Source: Acidobacteriota bacterium
GTDB taxonomy: Bacteria; Acidobacteriota; Terriglobia; Terriglobales; Acidobacteriaceae
DNA: 64,000 nucleotides
Assembly: GCA_018268755.1 (NCBI GenBank)
Contig: JAFDVW010000013.1
Location: 124,001-188,000, forward strand
Direction of reading: 5' to 3'
Shown: one piece after another, positions 7,845 to 15,037 of the stretch
How the letters are laid out: every line of letters starts with the position of its first letter
Numbering within the stretch: the stretch's first letter is position 1
Notes under the pieces: generated by a model
Seen by the model: only the letters and a program-made list of their open reading frames with translations
The model's database searches: none
Told to the model about the DNA's origin: nothing
Translations under genes and position numbers: made by a program

Positions 7845-8206
7845 CAAAGAAGGGGCTGGGGTCCGAGAAAAGAAGAGGATCGGGATGTATCGCTTTCAAG
7901 GGGAAAATTCACACATCGATGTGCCTGCGGTGATGAATGCCTCTGTCGGGGGTCCACACGCTCTTTCAGAAGAGGAGCATCCTGATCGTCGGGGATCAGG
8001 GGAAAGGCAACATCTGAGTGAAGGAAGAGAATTCGGTCTCGACACGACCCTGTCGGAGACATTCCCGTGCAGCGACCCTCTGTCCTCGATACCGAATCCG
8101 ACGACGCCTTCGGTGTGAAGCAGCGAACCCGCGATTCATTGGGATCATTCGTCCCGTGACGGTCCGCAATACAAGATCACCATTTATCATTGCGTCCGGG
8201 ACCCGA
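7845..8206. other. Intergenic region, one weak small ORF
   Basis: A 77-codon frame begins at 7885 after AGAGGATCGGG, but its peptide is low in hydrophobic structure and resembles nothing. It is antisense to the end of the nucleotidyltransferase gene's downstream flank. I do not call it a gene. No terminator hairpin was found. Confidence 0.35.
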
Positions 8207-9046
8207 TCACGGGATTGGCTCGCGCTGTATCCCGGATGTGGGCGCCGTCCCGACGGGCAGAGGTTGCAAGGTGTTTCCGGCCGTTGTGAAGGAAGGGATT
8301 TCGGTTTTTGCCTGTTGCGGGTCCAAAAATCGAATATCGAGGAGACCAGTACTGGGTAGGCCATAGAGCTGGAAGCTGATTTCTGCGAGGCACAGGCTCC
8401 AGCCCTCCAGCCAAGTCTCCAAGTCCCTTCTCTGGCTGGCGTTACCCGCGGAAACCACGATGAGATCGATATCGCTCCCCACCCCTGCATTTCCCAGTTC
8501 GGTGCTGCCGAACAGATAGACGGCCTGCACACCGAACCTGGCGGGATCGATGGCTGCTGCGATCCGTTCTGCGAAGCGCTGCCGCCACCGCCAGTGCTCT
8601 GGCGCCGCTCCCAGCCGTTCGCCGCCGAGTTCCCGCTGCTTCCACTCGAGGTACTCACCGATGCGATGCGCAATATTGTCCAGAAGCTCCTGCTCCTCCC
8701 GCAGAAACGGTCCTTCCCAGGCGGTCGGCTTTGCCTCCTTATAGAGAACCTCGATGGCGCCGACTGGCGTGCGCCAGATCGATATCGAAGAGCGCAGCCG
8801 CCACGGTGTGTCCACGAAATCGGGCAACGCATGAGTGCGTCCGAAGTACTCAATGCGGGCTGTGGTATCTGCAGGATATTGCCAAGCGGGGGGAATCGCA
8901 TCTAAGACCCAGGCGAACACTGCCTGGGGAGGCTCCTCACGACGGGAGAGAGCTGAGGCCACGGAGTAAAGACACCGAAGCTCTTTGGCCCGTTCTCTGA
9001 GAGACCAGAGTTCCTCATTTTGATTGCTTGGTTCGATGGGATTCAT
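8207..9046 (-). CDS. GAF-like sensor fused to a nucleotidyltransferase domain
   Basis: A 279-residue soluble protein. Residues about 15-125 resemble the GAF-like sensory segment found in some bacterial sensor proteins (helix RAKELRCLYSVASALS, then IPPAWQYP, TARIEYFGRTH and VGAIEVLYKE). Residues about 150-250 form a DNA polymerase beta-type nucleotidyltransferase (MNT-like) core with the signature VYLFGSTELG and SDIDLIVVS, which supplies the GS and the two catalytic aspartates. Such modules transfer a nucleotide to a target; the target here is unknown. The ATG at 9046 has only a weak ribosome site. It stands alone between the stress island and the tRNA scar. Confidence 0.75.
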   Translation of the reverse strand: MNPIEPSNQNEELWSLRERAKELRCLYSVASALSRREEPPQAVFAWVLDAIPPAWQYPADTTARIEYFGRTHALPDFVDTPWRLRSSISIWRTPVGAIEVLYKEAKPTAWEGPFLREEQELLDNIAHRIGEYLEWKQRELGGERLGAAPEHWRWRQRFAERIAAAIDPARFGVQAVYLFGSTELGNAGVGSDIDLIVVSAGNASQRRDLETWLEGWSLCLAEISFQLYGLPSTGLLDIRFLDPQQAKTEIPSFTTAGNTLQPLPVGTAPTSGIQREPIP

Positions 9047-9352
9047 GATCTTATGTTAGCGTAACTAGCCACCATGACACGCCGTGCAACGCGCCAGCGC
9101 GATCACTAAGATTACGGCTGTGACACTATTTGCGGTTAATTTGTCTAGTGACATTCGCGCACTGCCCCCAACCACCCAGTCGTAGGCCGGCGGCCAGAAT
9201 CGTGCGCAGATTCAACCACGCCACCAGATCAGTACGCAGTGCGGAGAGTAGAATTCCTAAAAAGATGTTCCGTCGCGCCGATTCCGACGTCGTCGCTCAG
9301 TGCACGCCGCATCGGCGGCGCCAAAGGTGTGCCGTAAGTGTGCCGTACGCTT
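9047..9352. other. Intergenic region left of the tRNA scar
   Basis: Short frames only; an open frame from 9130 runs into the left repeat arm but has no recognisable product. The direct motif GTGCCGTA occurs twice near 9330-9347. Possibly eroded DNA of a mobile element. Confidence 0.4.
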
Positions 9353-9415
9353 CGATACGCTATGCGCCAATACGGGCTTTTTCGCTACTTTTCAAAAGTG
9401 CTTCCGTGCGGGCTT
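9353..9415 (+). repeat. Left arm of 63-bp inverted repeat
   Basis: This arm begins CGATACGCTATGCGCC and ends CCGTGCGGGCTT. It is the reverse complement of 9552-9614 with 3 mismatches in 63 positions. The two arms are 136 bp apart and enclose the tRNA-Lys fragment. No transposase gene lies between them. Confidence 0.9.
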
Positions 9416-9480
9416 AGATAAGGGCAAGTAGTTGATTTCACATGGTGAAAGAGTACGTGAAGGCCTTGCTGATAGTACTA

Positions 9481-9525
9481 CTCTTAATCAGTAGGTTGTA
9501 GGTTCGATTCCTACCGCGCTCACCA
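9481..9525 (+). pseudogene. 3' fragment of tRNA-Lys(CTT), probable attachment-site scar
   Basis: The 45 bases map exactly onto the 3' part of a tRNA: anticodon loop CTCTTAA (anticodon CTT), 3' strand of the anticodon stem TCAGT, variable loop AGGTT, T-stem GTAGG / loop TTCGATT / CCTAC, acceptor strand CGCGCTC, discriminator A and encoded CCA. The required 5' acceptor GAGCGCG, D-arm and 5' anticodon strand are missing upstream, so it cannot fold as a tRNA. Integrases often use the 3' part of tRNA genes, from the anticodon loop onward, as the crossover site, and leave such copies at the distal end of the insert. That origin is inference. Confidence 0.8.
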
Positions 9526-9551
9526 TATTTTTCAATCATTTGCAGACAACC

Positions 9552-9614
9552 AAGCCCGCACGGAAGCACTCTTCAAAAGTAGCAAAAAAGCCCGTATTGG
9601 CGCATAGCGTATCG
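9552..9614 (-). repeat. Right arm of 63-bp inverted repeat
   Basis: Reverse complement of 9353-9415 with 60 of 63 identical bases. It ends 16 bp before the stop codon of the lactonase gene. A transcript through both arms would fold into a very long hairpin with the tRNA fragment in the loop, and could act as a bidirectional transcription barrier. Confidence 0.9.
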
Positions 9615-9630
9615 GCGCGTGCGGTTTAGA

Positions 9631-10467
9631 TCACAAGCGATAAGCGGTTACAGCTGTTTTGCTGCTGATGTAGAGCTTTTCCACGCTCGATAGCGAGTCG
9701 GTCCATCTGCGAAGGAGGTTGATCCAACGTGAGTACTCAGATGCCACTAAGATGACTGGCCAGTCGGAGCCGATCATCAAGCGCTGTGGCCCAAATGCCG
9801 TCAGAACTTTGTCCAGGTACGGAAGCAAATCCTCTTCACTCCAGCTTTTCCAATTTGCTTCAGTGACCATCCCCGATATTTTGCAATAGACATTTTCCCG
9901 CTTTGCCAGTTCAGCAATATGGAGGTCCCAGGGAGAAAGTTGTCGATCTTTAATTTTGGGCTTGGCAATGTGATCTACGATGAAAAGTTGATTGGGATGG
10001 CGATCCACAAACTGCATGGTCTGTGGAAGGTGGCGCTCAAAGATCAGGATGTCGTATCGAAGATTGAAGTTCTTCAGTAAGGCGATCCCGCGGTTAAAAT
10101 CATCTCGCAACATGTAAAACTCGTCGGCCTCATCATGTAGTACATGGCGAACGCCTTTAAATTTCGAGTCTGCTGAAAACATCTCAAGATGAGCGGCCAC
10201 TCCAGGCTCGATCAAGGGAACCCAGCCCACAACACCCCGGATCAGATCGGTCTGAGCTGCGAGTTCCAGAAGCCACCGGCTTTCTTCCTGGGTTTGCCGT
10301 GCTTGGACTACTACCGTTCCGGTGACTCTTGCTTCGCGGGTGATTTCCTGCAATTCCGGGATTAAAAAATCTCTGCGAATGCTCTCCATGCCCGCAAGCA
10401 TCCAGGGGTACTGTTCTTTGGAATATCTCCAAAGGTGGTGATGCGCGTCAATGAATTCCTGCGGCAT
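9631..10467 (-). CDS. Amidohydrolase-family lactonase, L-fuconolactonase-like (COG3618)
   Basis: A 278-residue amidohydrolase-2 TIM-barrel protein. Visible signatures are the N-terminal metal-site motif FIDAHHHLWRYS, the conserved strand FKGVRHVLHDE, FIVDHIAKP and the late metal-binding strand RLMIGSDWPV. These match the L-fuconolactone / L-rhamnono-lactone hydrolase group, which opens a sugar-acid lactone to the free acid in non-phosphorylative deoxysugar catabolism. It is cytoplasmic, with no signal peptide. It is the last gene of a four-gene minus-strand operon, 4 bp after an aldo/keto reductase that would make the lactone. The exact sugar (fucose, rhamnose, galactose) cannot be fixed from sequence, but a fucosidase gene nearby favours fucose. 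Confidence 0.85.
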   Translation of the reverse strand: MPQEFIDAHHHLWRYSKEQYPWMLAGMESIRRDFLIPELQEITREARVTGTVVVQARQTQEESRWLLELAAQTDLIRGVVGWVPLIEPGVAAHLEMFSADSKFKGVRHVLHDEADEFYMLRDDFNRGIALLKNFNLRYDILIFERHLPQTMQFVDRHPNQLFIVDHIAKPKIKDRQLSPWDLHIAELAKRENVYCKISGMVTEANWKSWSEEDLLPYLDKVLTAFGPQRLMIGSDWPVILVASEYSRWINLLRRWTDSLSSVEKLYISSKTAVTAYRL

Positions 10468-10471
10468 GGCG

Positions 10472-11404
10472 CTAGTTGTTTTCTGGTTTGCCTACGATCC
10501 AGGTTTCGTCTTGTATGGGGCGAAGTATGTCCTGCACTTTCCCTAACAATGCTTGATCAAGCGGTTCTTGAATCCATTGTACGTTTTTGGAGATGTTAGT
10601 CGGACTGGCGGTCCCGACCAATGTGGTTGCAATTCGGGGATTAGCCACCGCAAACTGCATGGCCAGTTTGGAAATATCGGACCCTTGTTCCCGGCAATAC
10701 GAGGCAGCCTGCATGCATACTTGTTTGACTTTGTCAGATGCGGGATGCCAGGCCGGAGTGCCTTGACTTGTCAGCAATCCTTGGGAGACTGGGGACGCGC
10801 TAATGACTCCCGTGCTCTTGCTCTCTAAAAAAGACAGCAGGCCAAGCAGGGTTGTGTCATTGAGCGAATAATGATTGTAGGAAAGAATCGTGTCAACCTC
10901 GACTCGTTCGAGTAGGTAGCGAAAAATCTTCAGCGGGTAACCAGTCACTCCCACGAAGCGCGCTTTGCCGTCTTGCTGAAGCTTTCGCAGGGCAGGGATC
11001 GTTTCATTCACCACTTGGTCCAGATTTCCGTACTCATTGTCGTGGGATTGAATGATATCCACATAGTCCACACCTATACGCGCCAAGCTCTCCTCGATGC
11101 TCGCGGTTGTACGCTTGGCGGAGAAGTCAAACTCTTCATCACCGTAACGTCCGACCTTTGTCGCCAAATAATATTTGTCCCGGGAAATCCCCTTGAGAGC
11201 TTTTCCCAGAACAGTCTCCGCGCGCGTGTAACCGTAGAAGGGAGACACATCAATAATATTGATCCCAAGATCGAGTGCAATGTGGACTGTGCGGATTGCT
11301 TCAGATTCCTCCACCGCGCGAAAGACTCCGCCGCCGAGTGAAGATGCGCCAAATCCCAAAGCAGATACTTTGAGCCCTGTTTTCCCTAGAGTGCGATATT
11401 CCAC
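10472..11404 (-). CDS. Aldo/keto reductase, candidate L-fucose/L-galactose dehydrogenase
   Basis: A 310-residue NAD(P)-dependent aldo/keto reductase. The catalytic tetrad is visible in order: D and Y in INIIDVSPFYGYT, K in LATKVG and H in IIQSHD. The group resembles L-galactose / L-fucose (D-threo-aldose) 1-dehydrogenases, which oxidise the sugar to its 1,5-lactone; the adjacent lactonase supports this. I place the start at the GTG at 11404 (VEYRTLGKTGLKVSALGFG), preceded by GGAG. The frame is open to 11455, but the extra 17 residues overlap the symporter gene. Inferred role: first step of free-sugar oxidation in the cytoplasm. Confidence 0.85.
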   Translation of the reverse strand: MEYRTLGKTGLKVSALGFGASSLGGGVFRAVEESEAIRTVHIALDLGINIIDVSPFYGYTRAETVLGKALKGISRDKYYLATKVGRYGDEEFDFSAKRTTASIEESLARIGVDYVDIIQSHDNEYGNLDQVVNETIPALRKLQQDGKARFVGVTGYPLKIFRYLLERVEVDTILSYNHYSLNDTTLLGLLSFLESKSTGVISASPVSQGLLTSQGTPAWHPASDKVKQVCMQAASYCREQGSDISKLAMQFAVANPRIATTLVGTASPTNISKNVQWIQEPLDQALLGKVQDILRPIQDETWIVGKPENN

Positions 11405-11417
11405 AAGAATCTCCCTG

Positions 11418-13040
11418 CTATCGAAACACGCAATAGAGCACAGCCATGGTTCCAAGCAACAGCCCGGCGATAATTCTGGGATCGAAAAATCCTTCTACCG
11501 GTCTTCCAAAGATTACTGCTAAGGGATTGTCCCAGGTCAGTCCTTCAATCTTTTCGGGAGCAGGAGCCGGTGTCAACAGACTGACAACGATAAACAAAAT
11601 ACTGCAGATGCAAAAGACCCACCACGCTTGCATCATGAAAGAAATGCCCAACCCATGAGTAATGAGTTTCTCATTACCGAAAACGGGAAGGTCGAGAACA
11701 AACGACACAGCCCCAATCAGAAAACCGGCGATCAATGTGACGATGGATGCTTCTTTGGTTCCACGCCGCCAGAAAACACCGAATAGGAAAACGGTGGTGA
11801 TCGGGGGAGCCAGGTCAGCTGCGATTACATTGATGGCTTCGAAGATGCTGGTATAGCGTCCTCCCTGCGTGGACCAAAGGACAGCCAATATCATGACGAT
11901 AACGGAGCTGATGCGGCCGATCTGCACCAGGTTTTGATCGCTTGTCTCAGGACGAAGCCGCTTGACAATATCCACGGCTACCAGCGTCCCTGAACTGTTC
12001 AGTGCCGCTGAAACCGCGCTCAGCAAGGCGGCCAGCACAGCTGCGGAAATCAGTCCTTTAAGTCCTGTAGGCACGAGTTCGTTGATCATGACGGGCAAAG
12101 TTTGATTGCTCGAGGTTCCAATGATGTCGTGGAACAAAACATAAGCAATGACTCCGGGCAAAACCAGAAAGAAAACCGGGAGAATTTTGAGAAAACCCGC
12201 AAGCAGTGGCCCAAGTTGCGCATCACGTTCTGTCCTGGCTCCGAGTACGCGTTGGACGATGGTCTGGTCCGTGCACCAATACCACACGCCGAGTATCGGA
12301 TAACCGAGAAACACCGCATACCAGTTAAGACCTGCCTGGCTGTGACGTTGCAGCATGCTTAACTGATCGGGTTTTACCGCGGCACGAAAGTCAGAGATAG
12401 AGTGAATGCCGTGCGCAGGCAATGCTAGGAATGCGTAAATCGTGATGATAATTGCGCCCAGCAAAAGGAAACCTGTGTTCACAGTTTCAGTGACTACGAC
12501 AGCGCGCAATCCTCCGAGAATCGTGTAGATCGAAACAACAATGGCAACAATGAGAATTGACGTTACTACGCTCACCCCAAAAAATTGTTCAAAGACCGCG
12601 GCACCGGCGTAAATGCTCATCCCAATGTGGATGAAAAGTGCGGCCGTGATGGCCATGAAAGCCAGCAGAGAACGAGAGGCCGGGCTGTAGCGCCGTTCCA
12701 GAAATTCGGGGAGGGTCGAAATCCGGCTGCGAAAATAGAATGGAGCGAAGACCAGAGAGAGCAAAATTAAAGTGAGCGCTGCCATCCACTCGAAGTTTCC
12801 CCAAACCAATCCTTCGTTGTATCCGGATGCAGTCAGCCCAACCAGGTGAATGGTCGATATATTCGAAGCGAACAGTGCAGCGCCAACAATCCCCCAAGGC
12901 AGAGAGCGTCCGGCGAGAAAAAATACCTGGCCGGTAACTTTTACTTTTCGGGTGGAGAGAATACCGATGGCAAGAATTGCGACAATGTACGCGATGATAA
13001 TGACCAAATCCAGCGTGGGGATGCGAATATGTGTCGGCAT
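11418..13040 (-). CDS. Sodium:solute symporter (SSS/SGLT family)
   Basis: A 540-residue inner-membrane protein with 13-14 predicted membrane segments. Family signatures include FFLAGRSLPWGIVGAALFASN near the N-terminus, ISTLPEFLERRY, and YWCTDQTIVQRVLGAR in the middle, typical of sugar-type SSS carriers such as SGLT-like transporters. It should import a monosaccharide with Na+. It sits between the Zn-dehydrogenase gene (18 bp upstream) and the aldo/keto reductase gene (13 bp downstream), which strongly suggests that its substrate is the sugar oxidised by the operon. Start at ATG 13040 with AGGA about 10 bases upstream. Confidence 0.9.
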   Translation of the reverse strand: MPTHIRIPTLDLVIIIAYIVAILAIGILSTRKVKVTGQVFFLAGRSLPWGIVGAALFASNISTIHLVGLTASGYNEGLVWGNFEWMAALTLILLSLVFAPFYFRSRISTLPEFLERRYSPASRSLLAFMAITAALFIHIGMSIYAGAAVFEQFFGVSVVTSILIVAIVVSIYTILGGLRAVVVTETVNTGFLLLGAIIITIYAFLALPAHGIHSISDFRAAVKPDQLSMLQRHSQAGLNWYAVFLGYPILGVWYWCTDQTIVQRVLGARTERDAQLGPLLAGFLKILPVFFLVLPGVIAYVLFHDIIGTSSNQTLPVMINELVPTGLKGLISAAVLAALLSAVSAALNSSGTLVAVDIVKRLRPETSDQNLVQIGRISSVIVMILAVLWSTQGGRYTSIFEAINVIAADLAPPITTVFLFGVFWRRGTKEASIVTLIAGFLIGAVSFVLDLPVFGNEKLITHGLGISFMMQAWWVFCICSILFIVVSLLTPAPAPEKIEGLTWDNPLAVIFGRPVEGFFDPRIIAGLLLGTMAVLYCVFR

Positions 13041-13058
13041 TCAGCGTTTCCTGGTCTG

Positions 13059-14042
13059 CTAGCTTGTTAAATCCTCTATATCCACAATGGCCTTAATTAG
13101 ATTTGGCCGCGAGGGGAGAGTTTTGAATTCCGCGGGAACATCCGCTATTGGCATACGATCGGTGATCCAGGGAATGGTATTGATCTTCCGCTCCTCCAGC
13201 ATGCGAATAATTCGGGGAAATTGTCCCCGGCTGTTTCTGCTGGCGAAAATCGTCATTTCACGTTGGTGAAAAAGAGAATCGTCTAAAGTGATAGGGTCTT
13301 TGGTAAGGCCAACAAATATAAGGCGTCCAGTGGGTGCTACATGGGTGAGGCTGGAGGACATCGATGCTGAACTTCCAGTTGCATCAAAGACAACATCGTA
13401 AACATGGCCATCGATTTGGGAAATGGCTTTAAAACCCAGACTTGTGGCGAAATTCTTGCGCCATGCATTCTTGTCAATAATACAAATATCTGCACCGGCA
13501 ACCTTGGCGAATTCTGCAACGGCAAGCCCAATTGGTCCGGCACCGATTACCAGCACACTTTCACCCGGCGCGATATTGCTGCGGTCCACGGCGTGGGCTC
13601 CGATACCCAATGTTTCGATCAGGGCCAATTCATCAAAGGAAAGCTTGTTTGATTTGAACAAAAGTGTGGAAGGCACCGAAAGCAAGCCTTGCATCCCGCC
13701 GTCTACGTGAATGCCTATCACACGAAGTTGTTCACAGCAATTCGTGTGGCCTAGTTTGCACGCTTTGCATCGCCCGCAGCTAATGTAGGGTTCGATAGCA
13801 CAACGATCGCCGGGGCGGATATCAGATTCATTGGGGCCAATTTCCACGACTTCCCCCGCGAGTTCATGTCCCAATACACGTGGATAGGTGTAGATGGGAT
13901 GGCGTCCAGCGAAGGCATGAAAGTCACTGCCGCAAACTCCAACTTTGTGAATGCGGACGATTGCTTCCTGTGGAGAGTGGCTGGGGGCTGATGCCTCACG
14001 TTCTACGAATTCGCCAGGGCCCTGCAAAACGATCTGTTTCAT
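13059..14042 (-). CDS. Zinc-dependent alcohol/polyol dehydrogenase
   Basis: A 327-residue medium-chain dehydrogenase. The catalytic zinc site is visible in VGVCGSDFHAF and LGHELAGEVVEIG. The structural zinc site is C-GRC-KAC-KLGHTNC in SCGRCKACKLGHTNCCEQL. The Rossmann motif is VLVIGAGPIGLAVAEFAK. It belongs to the sorbitol/threonine/galactonate-dehydrogenase group. It is the first gene of the operon and follows a consensus promoter at 14112-14141. A likely role is oxidation of a hydroxyl in a sugar-acid intermediate, for example a 2-keto-3-deoxy acid or L-galactonate, but the position in the pathway is not proven. Confidence 0.88.
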   Translation of the reverse strand: MKQIVLQGPGEFVEREASAPSHSPQEAIVRIHKVGVCGSDFHAFAGRHPIYTYPRVLGHELAGEVVEIGPNESDIRPGDRCAIEPYISCGRCKACKLGHTNCCEQLRVIGIHVDGGMQGLLSVPSTLLFKSNKLSFDELALIETLGIGAHAVDRSNIAPGESVLVIGAGPIGLAVAEFAKVAGADICIIDKNAWRKNFATSLGFKAISQIDGHVYDVVFDATGSSASMSSSLTHVAPTGRLIFVGLTKDPITLDDSLFHQREMTIFASRNSRGQFPRIIRMLEERKINTIPWITDRMPIADVPAEFKTLPSRPNLIKAIVDIEDLTS

Positions 14043-14083
14043 AAGGATTCTAGGTGAGTTTGTTCGTTCCAGCGATCATCAAA

Positions 14084-14098
14084 ATTGGTCCAGCCATA
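14084..14098 (-). promoter_or_regulatory. Candidate operator, imperfect ATTGG-N5-CCAAT site
   Basis: On the plus strand the site reads ATTGG-TCCAG-CCATA, one perfect half-site and one imperfect half-site. It lies 13 bp downstream of the -10 box of the dehydrogenase operon promoter. The same element, in perfect form, occurs at the same relative position in two other promoters of this locus (19231-19245 and 19409-19423). A repressor bound here would block early transcription. Confidence 0.5.
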
Positions 14099-14111
14099 TG
14101 ATGTGTGCCGG

Positions 14112-14141
14112 ATTATAGGTGAACTTTTACAATTGAGTCAA
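14112..14141 (-). promoter_or_regulatory. Sigma-70-type promoter of the dehydrogenase-symporter-lactonase operon
   Basis: Reading the minus strand, -35 TTGACT (plus 14136-14141), an 18-bp spacer and a perfect -10 TATAAT (plus 14112-14117). Transcription should start near 14105 and reach the ATG at 14042 after a leader of about 60 nt. Confidence 0.75.
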
Positions 14142-14186
14142 GAATCAACCAAAAATCAGATTTTCTCAATATTGGCGCATGGTGTA

Positions 14187-14204
14187 GGCATGTTTGATCA
14201 TGCC
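14187..14204. promoter_or_regulatory. Inverted repeat upstream of the GntR gene
   Basis: GGCATG-TTTGAT-CATGCC is a perfect 6-bp inverted repeat with a 6-bp centre. It lies in the divergent intergenic region 121 bp upstream of the GntR start and about 45 bp behind the dehydrogenase operon's -35 box. It could be an autoregulatory or second-regulator site. Confidence 0.4.
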
Positions 14205-14324
14205 ATGTTGAATTCTCTGATATGCTGAACCAATCCGCCAAGGTCGCCTTTTCGGGCAAATTGCCCAGACGCGCGACGGATCGCTTTCAGGATAGGCCGG
14301 TTGTGACTATAATTGGCTGTACCT

Positions 14325-15035
14325 ATGGCAATCTCCTCGTCTGCAAGCCGCCGTCCGGTGGCGGATACCCGGGTTACAGCCAAATTAATTGCCAACATCA
14401 AGCAGCTAATCTCCCGGGGAGTGATTGCTCCCGGCTCAAAGTTTCCTCCGGAAAGGGAGTTGGCAAAAGAGTTTGGAGTCAACCGCGCATCTCTTCGTCA
14501 AGCATTAAAAGTTCTGGAAATCATGGGCGTCTTGACGCAACGCGTTGGCGATGGCACGTATCTCAGTGCTACGGCCGAATCGATTCTCAAAGAGCCTTTA
14601 GACTTCCTGATTCTGCTTGACGATCTCTCGCATCAAGAGCTGTTCGAGACCCGTTTAATCGTTGAGCCGGAACTTGCGGCACGCGCGGCAGAGCGTGCCA
14701 CAGCCGAAGATCTGGCAGGACTGCGGCAGGCCATTATGGCCCTGGAGCGCAGCCGGACCAATCAAGCGCGTTTAGAAGCCGATGTCGCTTTTCATGACTG
14801 TGTTTTTCGCGCCAGCGGCAACCGTATTTGTCATCTCTTGTTCAAGGTGATCCACCGTAGCGTGCTAGACAGCATGAATCAGATTTCACGCAGAGTGACG
14901 GTGGATCGCCCGTTGTCTTTTCATAAAAGCATCTATAACGCGATACGCGACAAAAAACCAATCGAAGCCCGCAATGTCATGTATGAGCACATCGTGGATG
15001 CTCAGGCACTTCTGACGAACCCGGGTGGGGATTAA
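14325..15035 (+). CDS. GntR-family transcriptional regulator, FadR subfamily
   Basis: A 236-residue regulator. The N-terminal winged helix (about residues 12-85) contains APGSKFPPERELAKEFGVN, RASLRQALKVLEIMG and GDGTYLS, the classic GntR signature. The C-terminal FCD domain (about 100-230) is all-helical, with the metal/ligand residues in LFETRLIVEPELA, DVAFHDCVF and FHKSIYNAI. FadR-type GntR regulators bind sugar acids or other carboxylates and recognise short palindromes. The ATG at 14325 is chosen; a TTG at 14313 is also in frame, and neither has a strong ribosome site. The divergent arrangement with the sugar operon marks it as the probable local repressor. Confidence 0.88.
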   Translation: MAISSSASRRPVADTRVTAKLIANIKQLISRGVIAPGSKFPPERELAKEFGVNRASLRQALKVLEIMGVLTQRVGDGTYLSATAESILKEPLDFLILLDDLSHQELFETRLIVEPELAARAAERATAEDLAGLRQAIMALERSRTNQARLEADVAFHDCVFRASGNRICHLLFKVIHRSVLDSMNQISRRVTVDRPLSFHKSIYNAIRDKKPIEARNVMYEHIVDAQALLTNPGGD

Positions 15036-15037
15036 CC

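Noticed and set aside
9130..9417. Open frame that ends in the left inverted-repeat arm, considered as an integrase remnant
   Set aside because: No tyrosine-recombinase motif (R...H-x-x-R...Y) can be seen in any frame, so I do not call it a gene.
9440..9525. A functional tRNA gene
   Set aside because: Only the 3' 45 bases fit. The 5' acceptor strand, D-arm and 5' anticodon strand are missing, so this is a fragment and not a tRNA.
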